Assembly (NCBI GenBank): GCA_023416195.1
Contig: JAEZID010000053.1
Location: 1 to 33,413, forward strand
Direction: 5' to 3'
From: Pseudomonadota bacterium
GTDB lineage: Bacteria; Pseudomonadota; Alphaproteobacteria; Azospirillales; Azospirillaceae
DNA: 33,413 bases
In this document: positions 26,602-32,832 of the stretch, piece by piece
Layout of the letters: the number at the start of each line of letters is the position of its first letter
Numbering within the stretch: position 1 is the first letter of the stretch
Notes under the pieces: model-generated
Seen by the model: the letters and a program-made list of their open reading frames with translations, nothing else
What the model was told of the DNA's origin: nothing
Database searches by the model: none
Made by a program: the position numbers and the translations under genes

Positions 26602-26913
26602 GCGCGACCGTCTCCGATATCCGCCCTTCTAGCCCCCCGCGGAAGGAGAAGACAAGACGATCCGTTGCATAGCTTGAACGCGGCCGTGTTGGTCCCTTCG
26701 TTGCCACAGGGGTCGGAAGGGGTGAAACGGAGAGGGTGGAGGCATCCTTTTCGTTGTGCGCCCTTGGGCGGATTGTGCAGGGGGCGAGGTTGGCACAATG
26801 GGTTTGTGGGGCGGATTGTTGTGTGGGTTCAGAGGGATGGCGGAGGTTGTTCGTGGGCGTATGTTGTGCAGGGAGTGCACAATGGTGGGGGTGCGGATGA
26901 GCCGGGGTGCTTT
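26602..26913. other. Low-GC, GT-skewed intergenic stretch with TTGTGC boxes
   Basis: This 310-bp block is G/T-rich on the plus strand and lower in GC than its surroundings. TTGTGC-type boxes occur at 26754, 26773, 26864 and, inverted, at 26793 and 26876. The pair at 26864-26870 and 26876-26882 makes TTGTGCA-GGGAG-TGCACAA. No ribosome site or family is visible; the open minus-strand frame gives a His/Pro/Thr-rich translation unlike any protein I know. Confidence 0.4.
26864..26882. promoter_or_regulatory. Operator-like palindrome TTGTGCA-N5-TGCACAA
   Basis: A perfect 7-bp inverted repeat with 5-nt spacer in the block between the HTH genes and ppdK. At least three more half-sites (26754, 26773, 26793) lie within 130 bp. 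Typical spacing and size for a dimeric regulator. The nearby HTH proteins are candidate binders (inference). Confidence 0.4.
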
Positions 26914-27015
26914 GCCCCCTCCCTAACCCTCCCCCGCTTTCAGCGGGAGAGGGGACTGCCGCCGCTGTGCCTGAGTTCCCTCTCCCGCGCAGCGGGGGAG
27001 GGTTAGGGAGGGGGC
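26914..27015. repeat. Long palindromic repeat (REP/BIME-like)
   Basis: The outer arms (26914-26938 and 26991-27015) are a perfect 25-bp inverted repeat of C/T-rich sequence. Inside lies a second imperfect pair (about 26943-26956 and 26975-26988, GCGGGAGAGGGGAC against GTTCCCTCTCCCGC). The same C/T-rich words (CCCTAACCCTC, GGGGAGAGGG) recur at 28196-28297 and in the hairpin at 7057. This looks like a dispersed intergenic element. It coincides with the point where the upstream HTH frame loses any protein-like composition. Confidence 0.8.
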
Positions 27016-27018
27016 CTG

Positions 27019-27550
27019 CGTTGTCCGGGATGATCGGTGGCAACGGGCGGTCCAGCCGGCCCTCGTCGTCGGGCGGCAGCGTCCAGGAGGGGGCGAGCAG
27101 GTCGTTGTGCCGGCGCAGGCGGGCGCGGGCCTCGCGGACCAGCGACACGTATTCCCAGTAGGTGCGGTAACGGAAATCGGTGTGTTCCTGCCACGCGCCC
27201 CAGATGGTGGTGCGGTGCATGCCGACCTTCTGCCCGGCTTCGGTCGGCGAGTAGCCGGCGGCGATCAGGCGGGCGACTCCGGCCCAGACCGCGTCGGGAT
27301 ACGGAGAACGTGGGACGAGGCGGCCTTCCTCACAGGTGATGGGCGGCGGGCCGTCGAGTGCGTCGGGGCCGGCGGTCGGGGCGCGGCCGTCCTGGGCGTA
27401 GCGCACGACGCAGCTTTCCAGGCATTTGGGGTCGGAGCGGTTCCAGGCCGCCACCAGGGTCGGGTGGGAGAAGCCGAGCGCCGCCAGGCCCTGCGTGCGG
27501 TCGCGGGGAATGCAGGTCTTGCCTCGGCGGAAACCCAGGGCGACGGTGAT
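27019..27550 (-). pseudogene. Second HTH gene, lacking a normal start and stop
   Basis: The translation holds a helix-turn-helix segment, LVPRSPYPDAVWAGVARLIAA, then EAGQKVGMHRTTIWGAW and LVREARARLRRH, which aligns with the upstream gene (LVPGSRYSDADWAMAAHRLA, GCHRNTIWRAY, LRREASARLRSL). An ideal ribosome site AAGGGAG (27558-27564) lies 7 nt before an ATC (27548-27550) where an ATG is expected; the next in-frame start is a GTG at 27454. There is no stop: the frame runs through the palindromic repeat at 26914-27015 and on into ppdK. The last protein-like residues are near 27020. Probably truncated by the repeat, possibly still made from ATC. A CLESC motif near the N-terminus is of unknown meaning. 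Confidence 0.5.
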
Positions 27551-27574
27551 GGTGGGGCTCCCTTGTTTGACGAC

Positions 27575-28123
27575 TCAGCGCACCGGCAGGTCGGGTTTGA
27601 ACTCGTCCTGCCAGTCGAAAGGGACCGACTCGGGAAGTTCGGCTTCCGGGGTGGCTTCGGCGCGGTCGGCGATGTCCGGGCCGGGCGGTTGGCCGGCGCT
27701 GTCGAGCGCGGGAAGCGCCGCCAAGCCGAGGCGGTCGGCCAGCCAGCGGATCGTGCTCATGTCGCCCTTGTTGATGGCCTGTTCGATCTGGGCGGTCACG
27801 ACGTGGGAGAGCGAGCGCAGGCGGGCCGACGCCTCGCGGCGCAGGCAGGCCCGTTCCCATTCCACGCGCTCGCGGAAGGCGGGCGAGACGTAATAGGCGC
27901 GCCAGATGGTGTTGCGGTGGCAGCCCATAGCGCGGGCGACTTGCAGCGCCGGCCAGCCGGAGGCGAGGCGGTGCGCCGCCATGGCCCAATCGGCGTCGGA
28001 ATAGCGGGAGCCGGGGACGAGTTGGCCGTTGGGTGGGATCGGCGGTTCGGAGAGTTCGACGGGGAGGTTGGTGGGGGTGGGGTGCGGCGGCATGGGGTGT
28101 GTTCCTGGCCTTGGTTTCTGCAT
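27575..28123 (-). CDS. HTH-domain protein, 182 aa (tandem pair member 1)
   Basis: An N-terminal Pro-rich segment is followed by a DNA-binding-like region: YSDADWAMAAHRLASGWPAL, VARAMGCHRNTIWRAYYVSP, and a helical FRERVEWERACLRREA, then a C-terminal acidic part. The GCHRNTIWRAY stretch has the look of a recognition helix, as in terminase small subunits or simple phage-type regulators; I cannot name the family. Starts: ATG 28123 (AGGA 4 nt upstream) or ATG 28093 (AGGAA 8 nt upstream). The stop codon is in the same frame as the damaged second copy that follows, 24 bp before its ATC codon. A 13-bp palindrome overlaps the start region. Confidence 0.6.
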   Translation of the reverse strand: MQKPRPGTHPMPPHPTPTNLPVELSEPPIPPNGQLVPGSRYSDADWAMAAHRLASGWPALQVARAMGCHRNTIWRAYYVSPAFRERVEWERACLRREASARLRSLSHVVTAQIEQAINKGDMSTIRWLADRLGLAALPALDSAGQPPGPDIADRAEATPEAELPESVPFDWQDEFKPDLPVR

Positions 28124-28127
28124 ATAT

Positions 28128-28140
28128 TCCTATCATAGGA
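28128..28140 (-). promoter_or_regulatory. Palindrome TCCTATGATAGGA at the HTH gene start
   Basis: A 6-bp inverted repeat around one central base overlaps a TATGAT box on the minus strand and ends 4 nt before the ATATATG start of the HTH gene. It could be an autoregulatory operator. If TATGAT serves as the -10, the message would be nearly leaderless. Confidence 0.3.
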
Positions 28141-28195
28141 GTTGCAGAATCGGCAAGGCAGGACGCCGTCGGGCAGAATGAAGAAAGTTTGCCCC

Positions 28196-28297
28196 TCACC
28201 CGCCCCGCTCGCGCGGGGCAACCCTCTCCCACAGGGAGAGGGTTCGTGCTGCGCACGAGCCCCCTCACCCTAACCCTCTCCCCGGAGGGGAGAGGGG
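28196..28297. repeat. Cluster of hairpin repeats (REP-like)
   Basis: Three perfect hairpins and one smaller one sit in a row: GCCCCGC/GCGGGGC (28202-28219), AACCCTCTCCC/GGGAGAGGGTT (28220-28244), CGTGC/GCACG (28247-28257) and CCCTCTCCCC/GGGGAGAGGG (28274-28296). The words CCCTCACCC and CCCTAACCCTCTCCCC also occur in the long palindrome at 26.9 kb. Lies between the HTH genes and the glyS terminator. Confidence 0.8.
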
Positions 28298-28322
28298 ACA
28301 CCGAATGGGGGGAGCCGTGAAT

Positions 28323-28357
28323 AAAAAAGCCGGGGACCCGAAGGCGCCCCGGCTTTT
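28323..28357 (-). terminator. Rho-independent terminator of glyS
   Basis: AAAAAAGCCGGGG pairs with CCCCGGCTTTT around GACCCGAAGGCG; the minus strand ends in a T run (TTTTTTAT). It lies 19 nt after the glyS stop codon. Confidence 0.85.
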
Positions 28358-28375
28358 GCGTGGAGTGGGGTGCGC

Positions 28376-30478
28376 TTACCCCTCGATGCGCCCGAAGTCG
28401 GCGACCGTGTTGAGCGTGCTGCGGATCTGGCTGAGCAGGCGCAGGCGGTTGGCGCGGAGGTCCGCGTCGTCGGCGTTCACCGTCACCTTGTCGAAGAAGG
28501 CGTCCACCGGGCCGCGCAGGCGGGCGAGCGCTGCCATGGTGCCGGTGAAGTCCTCGGCGGCGAGGAGGGGCTTGGCGGTCTCGGCGGCGTCGGTCAGGGC
28601 GCCGTAGAGATCCTTTTCCTCGGCCAGCGTCAGCAGGGCGGCGTCGACCGGCTGGTCGTAGGTCTTGCCGTCCTTCTTCTCCTCGATGCGGACGATGTTG
28701 CTGGCGCGCTTGTAGGCGGCCAGCAGGTTCGCGCCCTCGTCGGAGCCGACGAACGCCTGCAACGCCGTCACGCGGGCGAGCAGGCGCACGAGGTCGTCTT
28801 CGCCGCCGAGCGCGAACACGGCGTCGATCAGATCGTGGCGAACGCCCTGGTCGCGCAGCGTGACCTTCAGCCGGTCGGCGAAGAAGGCCATGAGGTCGGA
28901 CGACACCGTGTCGGCGGCGGCGAAGCCGTTGACGCCATAGGCACCGTGCGCGGCCTTGAAGACCTGGGACAGGTTCAGGCGCAGGCCGTTTTCCAGGATC
29001 AGGCGGATGATGCCCAGAGCGGCGCGGCGCAGCGCGTAGGGATCCTTGGAGCCCGTGGGCTTCTCGTCGATGGCGAAGAAGCCGACCAGCGTGTCGATCT
29101 TGTCGGCCAGGGCGACGGCGACGGACACCGGCGCGGTCGGGCAGCGGTCGGAGGGGCCCAGCGGCTTGTAATGCTCGGCGATGGCCTCGGCCACCGCCGG
29201 GCTCTCGCCCTCGCCCAGCGCGTAGTAGCGGCCCATGATTCCCTGGACCTCGGGGAACTCGCCCACCACGCCGGACAGCAGGTCGGCCTTGGCGAGAAGC
29301 GCGGCGCGGCTGGCCGCCTCGGCGTCGGCGCCGATGGCCCGGGCCAGTTCGGCGGCCAGCAGCCGGACGCGCGCCACCTTGTCGGCGACGGTGCCGAGTC
29401 GCGCGTGGAAGGTGATGTCCTTGAGCGCCGGGACGCGCTCCTCCAGCTTGACCTTGCGGTCCTGGTCCCAGAAGAACTTGGCGTCCGACAGGCGGGCGCG
29501 CAGGACGCGCTCGTTGCCGGCGACCACCGCCTTGCCGCCGTCGGCCGTCACCGTGTTGGCGACCACCACGAATCGCGGCGCCATCGCCCCCTCGCCGTCG
29601 AGCAGCGCGAAGTATTTCTGGTGGGTGCGCATGGAGGTGATCAGGACCTCCGGCGGCACGTCCATGAAGCTCTCGTCGATGCTGCCGACCAGGACCACCG
29701 GCCACTCCACGAGGCCGGCGACCTCCTCCAGAAGGCCGTCGTCGGGGGAGAGGGTCAGGCCCTCCCGCGCCGCCAGCGCCTCGGCGTCGGCCTTGATCCG
29801 GGCCTTGCGCTCCTCGCGGTCGAGGATGACGTGGGCGGCGCGCAGCTTGTCCCTGTAGTCGGCGAAGCCTTCGACGGTGAAGGCGTCCGGGGCCAGGAAG
29901 CGGTGGCCGCGCGTGCTGTTGGCGAAGGCGATCCGGCCTTGGGCGCCGCCCAGATCGAAGCCCCCCTCCAACGGCCGGCCGCCGAAGACCGCGATGATGG
30001 AATGCAGCGGGCGGACCCAGCGCACGCTGCTGGAGCCCCAGCGCATGGACTTGGGCCAGGGGAACTCCGTCAGCACCGCGGGGATGATCTCGGACAGGAC
30101 GTCGGCGGTGGCGCGGCCCTTCCGGTGCGAGACCGCGAAGAGGAAGACGCCCTTGCCGGTGTCGCGCTGCTCGCACTGGTCCAGGCTGGTCAGGCCGGCG
30201 GACTTCAGGAAGCCCTGCACCGCCGCCTCGGGCGCGCCGACGCGGGGACCCTTCTTCTCCTCGGTCACGTCGGCGGTGCGCTCGGGCAGCCCCTCCACCA
30301 CCAGCGCCAGGCGGCGCGGGGTGACGTGGGCGGCGGCGGCGGTGAAGGCCAGGCCGTTGGCGGCCAGCCGCTCGGTCACCAGCCGCTTGAGGTCGTCGGC
30401 CGCGCGCGCCTGCATACGGGCGGGGATCTCCTCGCAGAAGAATTCGAGGAGGAGTTCGGAGGTCTTGTTCTCGGGCAT
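28376..30478 (-). CDS. glyS: Glycyl-tRNA synthetase beta subunit
   Basis: This 700-aa protein is the usual length of bacterial GlyS, the tRNA-recognition subunit of the alpha2beta2 enzyme. It begins MPENKTSELLLEFFCEEIPA with the family-typical LLxExxxEEIP, shows RWVRPLHSIIAVFGG and PDGFF-like TSMRTHQKYFALLD, and ends with an anticodon-binding DALR-type helical region. It lies 4 bp after glyQ in one operon and is closed by a strong terminator. Several long frames antisense to it are composition artefacts. Confidence 0.97.
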   Translation of the reverse strand: MPENKTSELLLEFFCEEIPARMQARAADDLKRLVTERLAANGLAFTAAAAHVTPRRLALVVEGLPERTADVTEEKKGPRVGAPEAAVQGFLKSAGLTSLDQCEQRDTGKGVFLFAVSHRKGRATADVLSEIIPAVLTEFPWPKSMRWGSSSVRWVRPLHSIIAVFGGRPLEGGFDLGGAQGRIAFANSTRGHRFLAPDAFTVEGFADYRDKLRAAHVILDREERKARIKADAEALAAREGLTLSPDDGLLEEVAGLVEWPVVLVGSIDESFMDVPPEVLITSMRTHQKYFALLDGEGAMAPRFVVVANTVTADGGKAVVAGNERVLRARLSDAKFFWDQDRKVKLEERVPALKDITFHARLGTVADKVARVRLLAAELARAIGADAEAASRAALLAKADLLSGVVGEFPEVQGIMGRYYALGEGESPAVAEAIAEHYKPLGPSDRCPTAPVSVAVALADKIDTLVGFFAIDEKPTGSKDPYALRRAALGIIRLILENGLRLNLSQVFKAAHGAYGVNGFAAADTVSSDLMAFFADRLKVTLRDQGVRHDLIDAVFALGGEDDLVRLLARVTALQAFVGSDEGANLLAAYKRASNIVRIEEKKDGKTYDQPVDAALLTLAEEKDLYGALTDAAETAKPLLAAEDFTGTMAALARLRGPVDAFFDKVTVNADDADLRANRLRLLSQIRSTLNTVADFGRIEG

Positions 30479-30482
30479 GGCG

Positions 30483-31382
30483 TTACTTGGCTCCCGTCCA
30501 CGCCTCGCAGCAGGCCTTCGCCAGCGCGCGCACGCGGCCGATGTAGGCGGCCCGCTCCACGACGCTGATGACGCCGCGCGCGTCCAGCAGGTTGAAGAGG
30601 TGCGAGGCCTTGATGCACTGGTCGTAGGCCGGCAGGGCGACGCCCCGGGCGATCAGCGCCTGGCATTCGGCCTCGGCGTCCTTGAAGTGCTGGAGCAGCA
30701 TGTCGGTGTTGGCGTGCTCGAAATTGTGTGCCGAATATTCGCGCTCGGCGCGCAGGAAGACGTCGCCGTAGGTCACCCCCTGGCCGTTGAAGTCCAGGTC
30801 GTAGACGTTCTCCACCCCCTGCACGTACATGGCCAGCCGCTCCAGCCCGTAGGTCAGCTCGACCGCCACGGGGTCGCACTCGATGCCGCCGACCTGCTGG
30901 AAATAGGTGTATTGCGTGACCTCCATGCCGTCGCACCACACCTCCCAGCCCAGGCCCCAGGCGCCCAGCGTCGGGCTCTCCCAGTCGTCCTCGACGAAGC
31001 GGATGTCGTGGAGGGCGGGGTCGATGCCCAGCACCCTCAGGCTCTCCAGATACAGCTCCTGCGCGTTGGCGGGCGAGGGCTTGAGGATCACCTGATACTG
31101 GTAATAGTGCTGGAGCCGGTTCGGATTCTCGCCGTAGCGGCCGTCCTTCGGCCGGCGGGAGGGCTGCACGTAAGCGGCCTTCCAGGGATCCGGCCCCAGC
31201 GCGCGCAGGGTCGTCGCCGGGTGGAAGGTGCCCGCACCAACCTCCATGTCGTAGGGCTGGAGGATGACGCAGCCCTGCTCCGACCAGAACTGGTGAAGCT
31301 TGAGGATGAGGGCCTGGAAGGACAGGCCGCGGCTGTCTTTGGAATTCCCGCTGTCCTTGGAATTCCCGGTCGGGGAGGCCAT
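30483..31382 (-). CDS. glyQ: Glycyl-tRNA synthetase alpha subunit
   Basis: This 299-aa class II synthetase subunit carries out glycine activation and aminoacylation with GlyS. It has SFQALILKLHQFWSEQGC at the start of the fold, LQPYDMEVGAGTFHPATTLRALG (motif-1/2 region), and YVQPSRRPKDGRYGENPNRL. The N-terminus has about 15 extra residues made of a GNSKDS-GNSKDS duplication. The ATG at 31382 is weakly supported by a ribosome site; no better start precedes the conserved region. First gene of glyQ-glyS. Confidence 0.97.
   Translation of the reverse strand: MASPTGNSKDSGNSKDSRGLSFQALILKLHQFWSEQGCVILQPYDMEVGAGTFHPATTLRALGPDPWKAAYVQPSRRPKDGRYGENPNRLQHYYQYQVILKPSPANAQELYLESLRVLGIDPALHDIRFVEDDWESPTLGAWGLGWEVWCDGMEVTQYTYFQQVGGIECDPVAVELTYGLERLAMYVQGVENVYDLDFNGQGVTYGDVFLRAEREYSAHNFEHANTDMLLQHFKDAEAECQALIARGVALPAYDQCIKASHLFNLLDARGVISVVERAAYIGRVRALAKACCEAWTGAK
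31333..31368 (-). repeat. 18-bp tandem duplication in the glyQ 5' end
   Basis: CTGTCTTTGGAATTCCCG (31333-31350) is followed by CTGTCCTTGGAATTCCCG (31351-31368), one mismatch. In frame it encodes GNSKDS twice at the GlyQ N-terminus, upstream of the conserved fold. Repeats of this type arise by slippage. Confidence 0.85.
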
Positions 31383-31496
31383 CGGCGGTCACGTTCACGT
31401 ATGGTTGGATCGCGCCGCACGATACGCGGCGGGTCCTGCGGAATCAAGCGCGCGCCCCGGCCCGCGGCATGGTGCCTCCGGCCCGGTGCCGCGCCT

Positions 31497-31760
31497 TCAG
31501 CGCCCGTAAGGGCAGCCCGGCCGGCCGCAGGACACCGCCGAGCGCGGCGCCACGTAGGCCCCGCATTCCGGGCATTTCTCCATGTCCTCGGCACCCACGC
31601 GCGGGGCCGGGCCGGCGGCGGAGGCGCCGCGGCCCCGGTCGGGCCGGCCCTCGCGCAGGTGATCGCGCCCGACCGCCCCGACGCGGGCGTACCAGCGCCA
31701 GCCGAACCACAGGACGCCGATCAGCAGCGCCAGCAGCAGAATCTTCGAAAAACTGAGCAT
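31497..31760 (-). CDS. PP0621-like membrane protein with zinc ribbon
   Basis: This 87-aa protein has one N-terminal membrane helix (MLSFSKILLLALLIGVLWFG), a basic stretch (RDHLREGRPDRGRG), a Pro/Ala linker and a C-terminal zinc ribbon-like CPECGAYVAPRSAVSCGRPGC (Cys63, 66, 78 and 83). This matches the small 'PP0621 family' layout. The function is unknown; the cytosolic tail probably binds one zinc ion. The ATG at 31760 is the natural start of the helix. It lies between glyQ and sppA on the same strand, 114 bp upstream of glyQ. Confidence 0.8.
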   Translation of the reverse strand: MLSFSKILLLALLIGVLWFGWRWYARVGAVGRDHLREGRPDRGRGASAAGPAPRVGAEDMEKCPECGAYVAPRSAVSCGRPGCPYGR

Positions 31761-31808
31761 GCCGCAGGATGAGGGGTGGGGGGCGGGATGGTCAAGGCCG
31801 CTCGCGCC

Positions 31809-31856
31809 GGCCTGGAGTTTCGTGCGTTTAATCTGAAACGCACGAAACTCCAGGCC
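31809..31856. repeat. Perfect 21-bp inverted repeat
   Basis: 31809-31829 is the exact reverse complement of 31836-31856, with a 6-nt loop (AATCTG). The stem centre is GTTTCGTGCGTTT / AAACGCACGAAAC. It lies between the PP0621-like gene and sppA and is followed within 11 bp by a second hairpin; together they look like a mobile or dispersed intergenic repeat. No T run follows on either strand, so a terminator is less likely. Confidence 0.85.
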
Positions 31857-31866
31857 CTTGTTTTGC

Positions 31867-31913
31867 GAGCGGATTCACGCTTCAAATCGATTCCGATTTT
31901 ACGCGATCCGCTC
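31867..31913. repeat. Imperfect inverted repeat at the sppA stop
   Basis: GAGCGGAT...TTCAAATCG pairs imperfectly with CGATTTTACGCG...ATCCGCTC around ATTC. It overlaps the first base of the sppA stop codon (31913). The word GAGCGGATTCACG resembles a short repeat I associate with alphaproteobacterial intergenic regions, but a genome search is needed to say so. Confidence 0.6.
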
Positions 31914-32800
31914 TAAAGACCGTAGCGCGACCACAGGGCGCGCTCCTCGACGGCGGCCAGCGCGGCGGCAGGCAGGTCGGCGGCCAGACCGCCGGCCAGG
32001 CCGCCGACCGGATCGCCGACCGGATCGCCGACGCGCAGGCCGACCCGGCGGAACCAGCGCCGGTCCTCCTGGATCACGCGCAGCCGCAGCTTCTCGCCGA
32101 ACCGGCCGCGCAGCACCGTGCGCAGGTCGCCGAGTCCGTCGATGAGGCCCAGCTCCAGCGCCTTGCGCCCGGCCCAGAAGGCGCCGGAGAACAGCAGCTC
32201 GTCCGGGCCGTTCAGTCGGGCGCCGCGGCGGGCGCGGACCATCGCCTTGAAGGCGTCGTGGATGTCGGTCTGGATGGACTTCAGATGCTCCACCCCGTCC
32301 TCCCGCTCCGGCGAGAAGGGGTCGAGCAGGACCTTCTTGTCGCCGGCCGTGTAGAGCCGCCGCTCGATGCCGTAGCGCTGGATGAACTCGTGGGCGCCGA
32401 ATCCCGAGGAGACCACGCCGATGGAGCCGAGGATGGAGCTTTCGTCGGCCCAGATCTCGTCCGCCGCGCAGGCCAGCCAGTAGCCGCCGGACGCCGCCGC
32501 ATCCTCGCAGAAGGCGAAGACCGGCACCTCCTTCTCGGTCGCCAGGTCACGGATCCGCTTGGCGATCAGCGCCGACTGCACCGGCGAGCCGCCCGGCGAG
32601 TTGACGATCAGCGCCACCGCCGCCTGCTTGCCCGGGGCGAAGGCGCGCTCCAGCAGAGGCGCGGTGCCGGCCAGGGTCAGCCCGTGGCGCAGCGGCCCGA
32701 GCTGGCCGATGACCCCGCTCAACCGCAGGACGGAAACCACCGGCCCGGCGTTGCGCCAGGGGCCGAAGGGAAGCTTGGCGAGAAGGTCGTGCATGCTCAT
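31913..32800 (-). CDS. sppA: S49-family peptidase (SppA-like)
   Basis: This 295-aa Ser-Lys peptidase has the fold signature ALIVNSPGGSPVQSALIAKRI (63-83) and the nucleophile region EDAAASGGYWLACAADEI with Ser104, followed by SILGSIGVVSSGFG and DPFSPERED. It lacks an N-terminal membrane helix or signal peptide, unlike E. coli SppA, so it may be a cytosolic S49 member. The C-terminal region contains GDPVGDPVGGLAGGLA from a 12-bp tandem repeat. The start is one of two ATGs two codons apart (32800 and 32794), with poor ribosome sites. It follows the methyltransferase gene by 32 bp and is probably co-transcribed. Confidence 0.88.
   Translation of the reverse strand: MSMHDLLAKLPFGPWRNAGPVVSVLRLSGVIGQLGPLRHGLTLAGTAPLLERAFAPGKQAAVALIVNSPGGSPVQSALIAKRIRDLATEKEVPVFAFCEDAAASGGYWLACAADEIWADESSILGSIGVVSSGFGAHEFIQRYGIERRLYTAGDKKVLLDPFSPEREDGVEHLKSIQTDIHDAFKAMVRARRGARLNGPDELLFSGAFWAGRKALELGLIDGLGDLRTVLRGRFGEKLRLRVIQEDRRWFRRVGLRVGDPVGDPVGGLAGGLAADLPAAALAAVEERALWSRYGL
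32006..32029 (-). repeat. 12-bp tandem repeat in sppA
   Basis: GACCGGATCGCC occurs twice in a row (32006-32017 and 32018-32029), giving VGDP twice in the SppA C-terminal tail, next to a GGLA-rich stretch. In-frame slippage repeat. Confidence 0.8.
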
Positions 32801-32832
32801 CGCCGCAGGACATGGGGACGCCGGCGCCGCTT

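Noticed and set aside
26629..26880. Minus-strand frame of 83 codons in the GT-skewed block
   Set aside because: No ribosome site, Pro/His/Gln-rich translation and no family resemblance; overlaps the TTGTGCA boxes.
28196..28297. CRISPR-like array
   Set aside because: The repeats are self-complementary hairpins of different sequence and spacing, without constant repeats and unique spacers.
27330..30176. Long minus-strand open frame over glyS
   Set aside because: Another frame of the same strand encodes a complete GlyS; this one is Arg/Pro/Gly-rich, as expected from high GC3 of the true frame.
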